Shown: positions 1 through 8,316, counted from the first letter of the stretch. The stretch: 64,000 nt of DNA from Variovorax brevis (GCF_030317105.1 NZ_JASZYG010000001.1:992001-1056000); one strand, 5' to 3'. Made by a program: numbers and translations. The notes: generated from the sequence alone by a model not told the origin.

Positions 1-228
1 GCAACGACGGCCGACGATGCACGCCAATGGTTCGATCGCGGCGACGCCTACCTCGCCACCGTGCGCGCGTACACGCCCGCCAGCGGTGACCTGTCCGAGC
101 AGTTCGACCAACGCAGCGGCGCGCAGACCTCGGCCAGGCACCTGGCCTGGAGCTACGCCGCCTTCATCTCCTGTGCCCGGGCGCGCCGCCTCGCAGTCGC
201 AGCTCGCGAGGCACCGCGGACACCATGA
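1..228 (+). CDS. Glucoamylase-like GH15 protein, C-terminal end (cut by window edge)
   Basis: Only the last 75 residues are present, read in frame from base 1 to a TGA at 226-228. The segment YLATVRAYTPASGDLSEQFD, followed by GAQTSARHLAWSYAAF, is the usual ending of bacterial GH15 glucan 1,4-alpha-glucosidases, which release glucose from the non-reducing ends of alpha-glucans. The catalytic part lies outside the window. The stop overlaps the ATG of the next gene in an ATGA arrangement, so the gene is translationally coupled to the SbmA-like protein. The family call rests on this tail alone, and other GH15 members such as trehalases are possible. Confidence 0.75.
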   Translation, partial: ATTADDARQWFDRGDAYLATVRAYTPASGDLSEQFDQRSGAQTSARHLAWSYAAFISCARARRLAVAAREAPRTP

Positions 229-1988
229 CAGCACCGTCGCCCAACCCCGCAGAGGCCGCAGCGAAAACCGGCGTCGTGCGCCAGGTCCGCGAGTTGCTCG
301 GCGCCATGCGCGTGTCCGCGGTCGGCAAGACGCTGGCCGCGCTGGTGGGCGGCATCGTCGTCATCATCGCGATCACGGCCTATGGCCAGATCGAGCTCAA
401 CAGCTGGAACAAGCCCTTCTACGACGCGATCTCGCGCCGTGACGTGGGCGACTTCATCGAGCAGCTTGGCATCTTCGCAATGATCGCGGGCGCGCTGCTG
501 GTCCTGAACGTCGCGCAGCGGTGGCTGGTAGAAACCTTGCAGCTGAAGCTGCGCGAGGCCCTGGTCACCGACCTCGTGGGGCTGTGGCTGCAGCCGCGCC
601 GCGCGTTCTGGCTGCAGGGCAGCGGCCCGATGGGTGCGCACCCTGACCAGCGCATGCACGACGACACGCTCAAGCTGTGCGACCTGTCGGTCGGCCTCGG
701 CGTGGGCCTGCTGCAGGCGGCGATGCTGTTCGGCAGCTTCGCGAGCGTGCTGTGGGTGCTCTCCCGCGACTTCAGCATCTTCATCAACGGCAAGGACCAT
801 GCCCTGCCGGGCTTCATGCTGTGGGCGGCCATTCTCTATGCGATCCTGGGCTCGCTGATGACCTACTGGGTCGGCAACGGCCTGGTCTCGCGCAACGCCG
901 AGCGCTATGCGCGCGAAGGCGAACTGCGCTTCTCGCTGACCCGCATCAACGAGCATCTGGACGGCATCTCGCTGGCCAGCGGCGAGTCCGACGAAAAGCG
1001 CCGTGTCGCCATGCATCTGGTCGATGTCCTGCAGGCCACGTCGCGCGTGGTGCTGGGGCTGACCAACCTGACCTGGGTCACGGCGGGCTTCGGCTGGATC
1101 ACCGTCATTGCGCCGACGCTGGTGGCCGCACCGCTCTACTTCTCGGGCAAGGTGTCGTTCGGCGGACTGATGATGGCCGCCGCAGCCTTCACGCAGGCGC
1201 AGTCGTCGCTGCGCTGGTTCGTCGACAACTTCAGCCAGATTGCCGACTGGCGCGCCACGCTGCTGCGCGTCGCCGGCCTGCGCCAGGTGCTGGCGTCCGA
1301 CCTCGAGCAACAGCCGGGCGGCAACCGCATCGCCTATGAGGAAAGCGAAACCGGGACCCTCGAGATCGAAGCGCTCGAGGTGCGCGCCTGGACCGGACAC
1401 GACCGGCTGGACGCCGGGAGTCTGGCCGTGCACCCCGGCCAGTGCCTGCTCATCCTCGGCGCGCCGGGCACCGAGAAGACCTTGCTGTTCCGGGCGCTCG
1501 CAGGCCTGTGGCCCTGGGGCTCCGGCACCGTGCGCCGGCCCCGCGGCGAGACCATCCACTACATGCCGCGCGGCACGCCCTACCTGCCGCGCGGCACGCT
1601 GGCCGAAGCGCTGTCGTACGGCATGGAGCACTCGACCTATCCGCGGGAAGCCATGCTGGCCGCGCTGGCGAGCGTGGGCCTGCAACGGCTGGAACCCTTG
1701 CTGAACAAGACGGGCCGCTGGGAGCGCGAGCTCAACATGGACGAACAGTTGCGGCTGGGTTTTGCCCGCGTGGTGCTGCAGGCGCCGCCCTGGCTGGTCA
1801 TGGAGGAAGCTTTCGGCGCCTTCGATGACGACACGCTCGACCTCATCATCGACGTGCTGAACGAAAAGCTGGCGCACACGGGCATCATCCACATCGGCTC
1901 GGCCGCAGGTGCGCACGACCGGCTGTTCACGCACGTGGCGCATCTGGTGAAGGCGCCGGACGCCGTGCCCGAGGAGCTGAAGCCATGA
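225..1988 (+). CDS. SbmA/BacA-like ABC membrane protein with a degenerate ATPase domain
   Basis: This 587-residue protein has the layout of the peptide/vitamin B12-type permease-ATPase fusions related to SbmA and BacA. A hydrophobic exporter-like half (about residues 30-350, with NSWNKPFYDAISRRD near the start) is followed by a nucleotide-binding half (about 375-587). The ATPase motifs are decayed. Walker A at 412-419 is GAPGTEKT, the signature at 503-508 is LNMDEQ instead of LSxGEQ, Walker B at 523-528 is WLVMEE with Glu where Asp belongs, the Q-loop region reads MPRGTPYLP, and the H-loop position (559) is Ser. The frame is intact and both ends overlap neighbours by 4 bases, so it looks maintained rather than dead. 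SbmA and BacA themselves have no ATPase and use the proton gradient; a similar mode here is inference. Confidence 0.85.
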   Translation: MTAPSPNPAEAAAKTGVVRQVRELLGAMRVSAVGKTLAALVGGIVVIIAITAYGQIELNSWNKPFYDAISRRDVGDFIEQLGIFAMIAGALLVLNVAQRWLVETLQLKLREALVTDLVGLWLQPRRAFWLQGSGPMGAHPDQRMHDDTLKLCDLSVGLGVGLLQAAMLFGSFASVLWVLSRDFSIFINGKDHALPGFMLWAAILYAILGSLMTYWVGNGLVSRNAERYAREGELRFSLTRINEHLDGISLASGESDEKRRVAMHLVDVLQATSRVVLGLTNLTWVTAGFGWITVIAPTLVAAPLYFSGKVSFGGLMMAAAAFTQAQSSLRWFVDNFSQIADWRATLLRVAGLRQVLASDLEQQPGGNRIAYEESETGTLEIEALEVRAWTGHDRLDAGSLAVHPGQCLLILGAPGTEKTLLFRALAGLWPWGSGTVRRPRGETIHYMPRGTPYLPRGTLAEALSYGMEHSTYPREAMLAALASVGLQRLEPLLNKTGRWERELNMDEQLRLGFARVVLQAPPWLVMEEAFGAFDDDTLDLIIDVLNEKLAHTGIIHIGSAAGAHDRLFTHVAHLVKAPDAVPEELKP

Positions 1989-4285
1989 CCCTTTTTGCGC
2001 GTCGCTCCCTCGTGCTGCTGGCGCTTGCCCTGCCGGGCTGGGTGTGGGCGCAGAACTTCGGCTTCCGGCCACCGCGCGACCCTGACGATGTGGCTGCGGT
2101 GGAGCTGATGCGAGACCTTGCACAGCGCATCGTGCCGGTGTACCAGTCGGCCGACACCGATGTCTTCCTTTCGAACGTGACCGCCCTGCAGATCGTGAGC
2201 GGCGCCTGGCGTGCGGCCGACGACAGCAACAAGTCCCTGCGCACCCGCCAGCAGGGCAGGCCCTTCGACGAACAGGTCCAGCGCGCGATCATCGACGGCA
2301 TCTATGCGCATGCGCGCGCCATCGAAGCGGGCGAGCGCATCCCCTTCGCCAAGGCCTACGTGCGCTCGTTCCAGGAAGTGGTGCCGCCGCTGGACAACCC
2401 GCAAGCCGCGGCCGTCATCGCGCGGCTCGAAACCCCGCTGGCGGTGTTCAGGGAGCCGGTGCGGCAAGCCTTCGATCGCTGGCGTGCGAAAGGCAGTCTC
2501 CCGCAGGCCGACGCCATTGCGCTCGTGCGCACCTGGCTCGAGTACGAGTCGCGGCGCAGCTTCGCGGTGCTGCTGCCCGAATTGGTCGCGGCGGAAAACC
2601 GCAGGCGCTATGTGGCGGAGGCCGACGTCTGGATTCCCGTGCGTCCGGGTGTCGTCATCCATGCCAGCGTGGTCCGGCCCGGCGACGGCAAGGTCAAGCT
2701 GCCAACGCTGCTGCGCTTCACGCTGGATCCCGCCGAGGACGATGCGCGGCGCAGCGCCGTCAAGGGTTACGCCGGCGTGACGGCGTACGTACGGGGACGC
2801 ACGCCCGACGGCAAGGGCGACGCATGGCCCTTTGTGCGCGACGGCGAAGACGCCACGGCAGTCATCAACTGGATCGCCCTTCAACCATGGAGCGACGGCC
2901 GTGTGGCCATGCTGGGCGACGGCTACTCCGGCTACGCCGCCTGGGCGGCTGCGCGCAGGAAGCCGCCCGCCCTCAAGGCCATCGCCACGATCGCGCCGAT
3001 GGCGCCGGGCGTCGACTTCCCGATGGCCGGACAGATCTATCGCAACGACATGGTGCGCTGGGCGCAGGAACATGCGATCGGCGGGGGCGCGCGAGCCGAC
3101 TCCGACGCCGGGCCGGACGCCGGCCTCGATGCAAAGTGGCAGGAACTCGACGCGCTCTGGTATCGCGGCAACCGCCCCTATTGGGACGTGGACCGCGCCC
3201 TGCTGGGCAAGCGCAGCAACCTGATCCGGACCTGGCTGACGCACCCCAGCCACGATCTCTACTGGCGCAAGTTCCTGCCGTCGGCGCAGCAGTTTGCGCA
3301 GATCGACATCCCGGTGCTCAGCATCGCCGGCTACTTCGGTGGCAGCGCCGGCGCGCTGTATTTCCACAACCAGCATCGCCGCCACCGACCGCAGGCCGAC
3401 ACGACGCTGCTGCTCGGCCCTTGGGACGCGAACTCGATCCGGAACGGCACGGCGGCGCAGTTGCGTGGCTACACATTGGACCCCGTCGCACGCGTCGATC
3501 TGCCCGAGTTGCGCTACCAATGGTTAGACCATGTTTTCAAGGATGCGCCAAAGCCTGCGCTGCTGCAGGATCGCGTCAACTACCAGGTGATGGGAGCGGA
3601 CCAGTGGCGCCATGTGCCGACGCTGGACGCACCGGATCGCCAACGACTGCGGCTGCGGCTGTACCTCGACACGCGCGAGCACGAGGGTGAGCACCGCCTG
3701 TTGCCGTCGGCACCGCCTTCGCCGTCGCCGTCAGAAGCCGGTGGCAGCGCGCGACTCGCGGTCGACCTTGCCGATCGCCGGGACGTGAGTGTTCCGTGGC
3801 CGGACGCACTGCGCAGCAAGCAACTGCCGACGCTTAACAGCATCCGCTTCGTCAGCGACCCGCTGCCCAGCGACACAGAGATCGACGGCAGCCTGCGCGG
3901 CGAGTTCGACATCACACCCTCGCGGCAGGACATGGACCTCAATGTCTCGCTGTACGAGCAGACGGCGAGCGGCGAGTTTCAACTGCTGTTCGAGCCCTAC
4001 GACTTCCGCGCCAGCTACGCCCGCAATCGCGTGTACCGCCGGCTGCTTCGCGCCGGCGAGCGCCAGATGCTGGCGTTCACCACCGAGCGCGTGACCGCCC
4101 GCAAGCTGGCCGCGGGCAGCCGCATCGTGCTGGTGGTTGGCATCAACAAGCGCCCCGACCGGCAGATCAACTACGGCAGCGGCAAGGACGTGAACTCGGA
4201 GACCATCGCCGACACGCCGCGGCGACCTGTGCGCGTGCGCTGGCATGCGGGCAGCCATGTGGAGATACAGACTGACAGGCCTTGA
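1985..4285 (+). CDS. CocE/NonD-like secreted protein lacking the catalytic triad
   Basis: This 766-residue protein starts with a Sec-type signal peptide (MTLFARRSLVLLALALPGWVWAQ). It matches the CocE/NonD alpha/beta-hydrolase pattern: an N-terminal extension, a hydrolase core of about residues 210-530, and a C-terminal jelly-roll of about 560-760. At the nucleophile elbow, where the family has G-x-S-Y-x-G, it reads GDGYSG (311-316), so Ser is Gly313. The GYYDD-type Asp region reads GYFGG (449-453), and the GPYDH-type His region reads GPWDAN (478-483). All three triad positions therefore seem to be changed. Ser315 lies two residues later and could in principle act in a shifted elbow. The gene overlaps the SbmA-like gene by 4 bases. 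The alignment was made by eye against the remembered family pattern. Confidence 0.8.
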   Translation: MTLFARRSLVLLALALPGWVWAQNFGFRPPRDPDDVAAVELMRDLAQRIVPVYQSADTDVFLSNVTALQIVSGAWRAADDSNKSLRTRQQGRPFDEQVQRAIIDGIYAHARAIEAGERIPFAKAYVRSFQEVVPPLDNPQAAAVIARLETPLAVFREPVRQAFDRWRAKGSLPQADAIALVRTWLEYESRRSFAVLLPELVAAENRRRYVAEADVWIPVRPGVVIHASVVRPGDGKVKLPTLLRFTLDPAEDDARRSAVKGYAGVTAYVRGRTPDGKGDAWPFVRDGEDATAVINWIALQPWSDGRVAMLGDGYSGYAAWAAARRKPPALKAIATIAPMAPGVDFPMAGQIYRNDMVRWAQEHAIGGGARADSDAGPDAGLDAKWQELDALWYRGNRPYWDVDRALLGKRSNLIRTWLTHPSHDLYWRKFLPSAQQFAQIDIPVLSIAGYFGGSAGALYFHNQHRRHRPQADTTLLLGPWDANSIRNGTAAQLRGYTLDPVARVDLPELRYQWLDHVFKDAPKPALLQDRVNYQVMGADQWRHVPTLDAPDRQRLRLRLYLDTREHEGEHRLLPSAPPSPSPSEAGGSARLAVDLADRRDVSVPWPDALRSKQLPTLNSIRFVSDPLPSDTEIDGSLRGEFDITPSRQDMDLNVSLYEQTASGEFQLLFEPYDFRASYARNRVYRRLLRAGERQMLAFTTERVTARKLAAGSRIVLVVGINKRPDRQINYGSGKDVNSETIADTPRRPVRVRWHAGSHVEIQTDRP

Positions 4286-4378
4286 AGGTGTGGACGCGTT
4301 GGCGCATCCGTCCGAGATGTCACATGGCTTGGACAAATCCACGCCAGCGCGCATCGAAATCATTCAGGGCGTCATGAA

Positions 4379-4810
4379 TCAAACATCGAGGGCTTCCGTG
4401 CAACCCAGAAGCACCATCGCATCGTTGATTAACGCGATCGGCGATGGGCCCAATGCCCTGACAGCGTCATCGCAAACAGCGCCGGCGGTCACGAGGGCCG
4501 AGTTCAACAGTGACCTGCCGGCAGCCCGGATGGCGACGTATCTGCTGTTGCCGGCCTCGCGCGTAATCAGCCCGACCTTTTCAAGCAAGATCAGCCGCCG
4601 CGTTACGGCAGACAACTGAACGCCGAGAGGGCGCATCAGATCCGTCGTCGCCATGCGCCCGTTCTCGGCGCGCGACAGCATGCGCAGCAGACCGAAGTCG
4701 CCGAAGCTCAGTCCGTGAAATGTGCCGAGTTCTTCGTCGAGCTTGAGGTTCAGGCTCGCATGCGCGCGGCTGATGTTGAGACAGAAGTCGATGCTGTCGA
4801 TGTTCTTCAC
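4379..4810 (-). CDS. MarR-family winged-helix regulator
   Basis: The protein has 143 residues. It begins at a GTG (4808-4810) with a GGAG box ten bases upstream, and this GTG overlaps the stop of the GIY-YIG gene as GTGA, which decides the start. The segment LSFGDFGLLRMLSRAENGRMATTDLMRPLGVQLSAVTRRLILLEKVGLITREA has the MarR layout of helix, winged HTH and wing, with the AVTRRL-type recognition helix and the LEKxGLI turn. MarR proteins are usually dimeric repressors released by small ligands. This one is the last gene of a three-gene coupled operon, so it may regulate its own operon. No dyad is evident close to the operon start. Confidence 0.8.
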   Translation of the reverse strand: MKNIDSIDFCLNISRAHASLNLKLDEELGTFHGLSFGDFGLLRMLSRAENGRMATTDLMRPLGVQLSAVTRRLILLEKVGLITREAGNSRYVAIRAAGRSLLNSALVTAGAVCDDAVRALGPSPIALINDAMVLLGCTEALDV

Positions 4811-5223
4811 TTGTCGTTCTCCAAGTGAGATGCGCGCTCCGCTTCGTTCAGCGGAGCACGGACAACGGATGACTTCAATCGGTTGTAGCCCCTTTCCCCA
4901 TAGGACTGATGCTCTTGGCGCCACATCTCGATTAACTCATCGAGTTCAGCCTTGTAGTCGAGCAACGGGTCATCGCGCTCCTTCAGCAGATCAATGACTT
5001 CAAAGTCGAAGCTGTCCGCGCCATGTGCAATCCAGTCGCGCATCAACTCATTGTTGCGATGGCGCCTGAGCTTGAGTTCGAAGCGATGGCGGTTCATTGC
5101 CCCTTCGACATTCGTGCTGCCGCCGATGTAGACGAAGTGGTTGATCTTGTTCCTGATCATGAAGACGCCTGCGGGGACCATCTTTTCCAGGTACTGCTTC
5201 TTCAATGCACGCTTGTTCGTCAT
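4807..5223 (-). CDS. GIY-YIG domain protein
   Basis: This 138-residue protein has a GIY-YIG-type core: PAGVFMIRNKINHFVYIGGS (about residues 17-36), where GVF stands in place of the first GIY and YIG is intact. It continues with a basic stretch, NRHRFELKLRRHRNNELMRDW, and ends the nuclease core at DSFDFEVIDLL. The family includes homing endonucleases, SLX1 and UvrC-like nucleases, and stand-alone proteins of unknown role. The start at 5223 is set by the ATGA overlap with the upstream gene. The C-terminal tail (ERGYNRLKSSVV) resembles stand-alone GIY-YIG proteins, where a GYN motif is common. No homing context such as an intron or intein is visible. Confidence 0.8.
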   Translation of the reverse strand: MTNKRALKKQYLEKMVPAGVFMIRNKINHFVYIGGSTNVEGAMNRHRFELKLRRHRNNELMRDWIAHGADSFDFEVIDLLKERDDPLLDYKAELDELIEMWRQEHQSYGERGYNRLKSSVVRAPLNEAERASHLENDK

Positions 5224-5684
5224 TGCCATGCCTCTACAAGCGCGGGCGTCAACACCACCGCTTGACAGCCCATGCGCACCGTGCGGCCACCGAACTTCGC
5301 TTCGTGGTCCCGTGCTTCCCGTTCGTTGGCAAACCAGTGCTTCGCAAAAGCAGGGCCCTTCTGCAGGACCTTGAAGTGCTCCAGTTCCGAAGCGGCGACA
5401 TGACACAACGCCGGCCGATATCGCTCCCAGCTTTCAAAGCCTGCCTCCGCAGCGAGCAGCCGAAGAAAGTGTTTGCGCTGAAGCGTAGCGCGTCGACGAA
5501 ACGCTTCTGGCAGCGCGACGCCGCGCAGCACCTCGGTGCCCAGCAAGCGTCGGAGAACTGGCAGAGATGTAGAGATCGAGTCCGATGTCGCAGCGCGATG
5601 AAGCCGCTTGGCTTCGCGCAGCACAAGCGCGGCAGAAGCGCTCTCAGTGAAAGGTGCCTGTTTGGCCGAAGAAATCCGTTGCAT
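5220..5684 (-). CDS. Conserved hypothetical protein, first gene of the GIY-YIG operon
   Basis: This 154-residue protein has no recognised enzymatic domain. It begins at 5684 behind a GGAG box 5-8 bases upstream (tggagttggtATG). An alpha-helical N-terminal half contains ALVLREAKRLHRAA and SLPVLRRLLGTEVLRG, followed by RKHFLRLLAAEAGFESWERY. The C-terminal half ends with HWFANEREARDHEAKFGGR, the type of segment that forms a small alpha/beta unit. Similar hypothetical proteins beginning MQRISS are known to me from Burkholderiales, but their function is not known. Its stop overlaps the GIY-YIG ATG by 4 bases, so the two are made together. It is rich in Arg and Lys, so nucleic-acid contact is possible but unproven. 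Confidence 0.7.
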   Translation of the reverse strand: MQRISSAKQAPFTESASAALVLREAKRLHRAATSDSISTSLPVLRRLLGTEVLRGVALPEAFRRRATLQRKHFLRLLAAEAGFESWERYRPALCHVAASELEHFKVLQKGPAFAKHWFANEREARDHEAKFGGRTVRMGCQAVVLTPALVEAWQ

Positions 5685-5945
5685 ACCAACTCCAGGGTGG
5701 TGGGCCGATCTCGTTGCTGGCCCGGGAGGGTATGCAAGCGCGCGGCTTGCAGGGAAACAGGTGCTGACGCTTTCACGAGGCGGGCGCCCTTTGAGCCCGG
5801 GTGAAATTGTAGTGCGAAACAACGGACTGGCATTCAGAGCCGTGTCGTCGGGCACAGAGGAGGCGTCGAAAACGTGAACGTGGTCACGATGCCGGCAACG
5901 GCCCGGCCGCTCACGCCCTACGAATCAGCCGCGCGCGCTCGCCGT

Positions 5946-6200
5946 TCAAACCACTGGCGGCTCCAGCTTCGTCGCAACCCCATACAACGCCAGCATCCCC
6001 AGCACATGCCCCACCGCAACCCCCGGCTCCCCGGATTCAATCCGCGCAATGGTCTGGACGTGGACACCCAATCGGGCGGCTGCGACGGCCTGACCCTCGC
6101 CCGCGCTGGTGCGGGCCACCTTCGCCGCAGCACCCATGTCCTTGATTGCCTTGAGCACCTCATCACCGAGGTTCACCGAGATTCGTTTGCCTTGCGCCAT
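5946..6200 (-). CDS. XRE/HipB-like helix-turn-helix protein, apparently orphan
   Basis: This 84-residue protein contains a Cro/C1-type HTH. The segment EGQAVAAARLGVHVQTIARI (about residues 36-55) gives the two helices, followed by ESGEPGVAVGHVLGMLALYG, the usual end of the domain. The N-terminal ISVNLGDEVLKAIKDMG resembles small antitoxin-type regulators. HipB-like proteins are normally followed at once by a hipA kinase gene. Here the 261 bases downstream (5685-5945) hold no gene on the same strand, so the partner is missing. It may be a relic antitoxin or a stand-alone regulator. The ATG at 6200 has no strong ribosome-binding site. Confidence 0.7.
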   Translation of the reverse strand: MAQGKRISVNLGDEVLKAIKDMGAAAKVARTSAGEGQAVAAARLGVHVQTIARIESGEPGVAVGHVLGMLALYGVATKLEPPVV

Positions 6201-6252
6201 CGTCGTATTGTCCCTGCCTGAACGCGTGCTGGCCGATCGCGCTGGAAAAGCT

Positions 6253-7326
6253 TCAGCCCGCAGCCGAAGCCACAACCCCCGCCCGCTGGCCCACGTCCGT
6301 GGACCCGCGCACCACCAGTTGCCCCGGCAACAGGATCTGCTGCGGCGGCCCATCGGCACCCCGCAGTCGATCGATCAGGCAGTTGGCCGCGGCGCGTCCG
6401 ATCGACTCGGTCGGTTGGGCGATGGCGCTAAGCCCCGGCCCGATCAAATGCGCCCACTCGGGATCGTCGAACCCCAGGAAGCCCACGTCGTCGCCAAAGC
6501 GCCAACCGCATCGCGCGATGACGCTCGCGACGCGCAGCGTGACCACCGCATTGCCGGAAACGACCGCGCTGCGGCGGCCATCCCTTGCCTCCCTTGCGCG
6601 CAGCATCAGTGAGCGCACCGCCTCTTCCAGCGCAGCACCACTGTCTTCCGAGCACTCGAACACCTGGCCTGCAACGCGTTGCCCGTGCGATGAAACGCAC
6701 TTGGTGAATGCAGCGGCGCGCTCCTGCCGGCTGCTCACGCCCTTCTTGGGTTCGGTGACGTACAGCAGTTCGCGGTAGTCGCAGTCGACCAGGTGCTTGC
6801 ATGCGGTCGCCATCGCGGTCGCGCTGTCCAGCGCCACGAAGTCGGTCACCATGCCGCTGTGGCGCCGATCCACGAGCACTGCAGGTTTGCCGTGGTGCTT
6901 GATGGCGTCCACCACTTCAGCGCCGCGCCCCAGCGTGTTCAGGATGAAGCCGTCGACCTGGTAGCCCGCCAGCACATCGATGGCCTCGCGCTCGCGGCCA
7001 CTGGCATTGCCCAGGTTGAACAGCATGACCAGGTAGCCCGCTTCCTGGCAGGCTTTCTCCGCCCCCCGCAGCACGGCGACGGAAAAAGGATTGGTGATGT
7101 CCGCCACGATCAGGCCGATGAGGCGCGAACGGCCGCGGCTCAAGGCTTGCGCCATCGGGCTGGGCGCGTACCCGAGCGACGTGATGGCCTGCTTGACGCG
7201 CGCGGCGATGTCGGGGCTGAGCAATTTCTCGTGATTGAAAAATCGCGAAACCGTGGCCTTGGACACGCCGGCCTTTGCCGCCACCGCCCCGATGGTGGGG
7301 CGACGAATTTGCAGGCTGTCGGTCAT
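6253..7326 (-). CDS. LacI-family repressor, PtxS/KdgR-like
   Basis: This 357-residue regulator has an N-terminal LacI HTH (RPTIGAVAAKAGVSKATVSRF, about 9-29). The hinge helix lies near SPMAQALSRGRSRLIGLIVAD, and a periplasmic-binding-like effector domain extends to the end (ITNPFSVAVLRGAEKACQEAG, later VGFLGFDDPEWAHLIGPGLS). It sits downstream of the sugar-acid transport genes. Three exact TGAAACCGGTTTCA palindromes stand before the surrounding units, and this is the operator reported for Pseudomonas PtxS. It is therefore the natural candidate to bind them, probably releasing DNA when a sugar acid such as 2-ketogluconate or gluconate binds. No such palindrome lies before its own start, so unlike PtxS it is probably not autoregulated through that motif. 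The ligand is inference. Confidence 0.85.
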   Translation of the reverse strand: MTDSLQIRRPTIGAVAAKAGVSKATVSRFFNHEKLLSPDIAARVKQAITSLGYAPSPMAQALSRGRSRLIGLIVADITNPFSVAVLRGAEKACQEAGYLVMLFNLGNASGREREAIDVLAGYQVDGFILNTLGRGAEVVDAIKHHGKPAVLVDRRHSGMVTDFVALDSATAMATACKHLVDCDYRELLYVTEPKKGVSSRQERAAAFTKCVSSHGQRVAGQVFECSEDSGAALEEAVRSLMLRAREARDGRRSAVVSGNAVVTLRVASVIARCGWRFGDDVGFLGFDDPEWAHLIGPGLSAIAQPTESIGRAAANCLIDRLRGADGPPQQILLPGQLVVRGSTDVGQRAGVVASAAG

Positions 7327-7484
7327 GGATTTCTAACGGTGCGCGCCATGAAGGGGCCGATCGGGGGAGATGGAGACGGATGAATTCTAGAGGCCGCAGC
7401 GCCCGCCTTCGCGCATGGCTTCATGCGTTGGCAAGCCCCCGGTTTCACCGAACACCTGCACCGCGCGAAGTGCGGCAATGACCA

Positions 7485-8273
7485 TCAATGCGCCTGGTGC
7501 GAACTGAGGATCTGCCCCAGGAACTGGCGCAGCTTCTCGCTCTTCGGATTGGCGAAGAACTCCTGCGGCGCGCCCTGCTCGACGATGCGGCCATCGGCCA
7601 TGAAGATCACGCGGTCAGCCACGCTGCGCGCAAAGCCCATCTCGTGCGTCACGCACAGCATCGTCATGCCGTCTTCGGCCAGGCCGATCATGGTGTCGAG
7701 CACTTCCTTGACCATCTCGGGGTCGAGCGCCGAGGTGGGCTCATCGAACAGCATGATCTTGGGGCTCATGCACAGCGCCCGAGCAATCGCCACGCGCTGC
7801 TGCTGGCCGCCGGACAGCTGGCTCGGATACTTGTTGGCCTGCTCCGGGATGCGAACGCGCTTGAGGTATTTCATTGCGACCTCCTCGGCCTGCTCCTTCG
7901 ACATGCCGCGCGAGCGCATCGGCGCCAGCGTGCAGTTCTGCAGGATCGTCAGGTGCGGGAACAGGTTGAACTGCTGGAACACCATGCCGACCTCGGCGCG
8001 CACCGCATCGACGTTCTTGCCGCCGGCCGTGAGGTCGATGCCGTCGACCACGATCTTGCCCTGCTGCACGACCTCGAGCCGGTTGATGCAGCGGATCAGC
8101 GTCGACTTGCCCGACCCCGACGGGCCGCACACCACGATGCGCTCGCCGGCGCGCACCGACAGGTCGATGCCGGTCAGCACCTGGAACTGGCCGTAGAACT
8201 TGTTCACGCCTTCGAGCTTGATGATGGGCTCGCCCAGTGCGTGGTCGGGCAGTTGGACGTCGATTTCTTCCAT
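7485..8273 (-). CDS. Polar-amino-acid-type ABC transporter ATP-binding protein
   Basis: The ATPase has 262 residues and all motifs: Walker [10 protein letters not shown]-loop FQQFNLFPH, signature LSGGQQQR, Walker [14 protein letters not shown] and switch CVTHEM. It is of the HisP/GlnQ (PAAT) class and powers import with the two permeases encoded just upstream. The start at 8273 follows AAGGAG with a suitable spacing. Although this class mostly imports amino acids, the operator at 9731 and the adjacent Entner-Doudoroff genes suggest a sugar acid or similar hydroxy-acid cargo here. That substrate is inference; amino acids cannot be excluded. Confidence 0.93.
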   Translation of the reverse strand: MEEIDVQLPDHALGEPIIKLEGVNKFYGQFQVLTGIDLSVRAGERIVVCGPSGSGKSTLIRCINRLEVVQQGKIVVDGIDLTAGGKNVDAVRAEVGMVFQQFNLFPHLTILQNCTLAPMRSRGMSKEQAEEVAMKYLKRVRIPEQANKYPSQLSGGQQQRVAIARALCMSPKIMLFDEPTSALDPEMVKEVLDTMIGLAEDGMTMLCVTHEMGFARSVADRVIFMADGRIVEQGAPQEFFANPKSEKLRQFLGQILSSHQAH

Positions 8274-8316
8274 GAGGAATGTCTCCTTGGGTTGTGGGAG
8301 CAAAACGGGCGAAAAC

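Noticed and set aside
153..2123. A 656-codon minus-strand frame opposite the SbmA-like gene.
   Set aside because: It is antisense to a protein with clear family features; its composition (Gln, His, Arg, Ala) is that of a shadow frame.
5874..6221. A plus-strand frame of 115 codons near the XRE gene.
   Set aside because: It is Arg/His/Pro-rich, antisense to the HTH gene, and without a ribosome-binding site.
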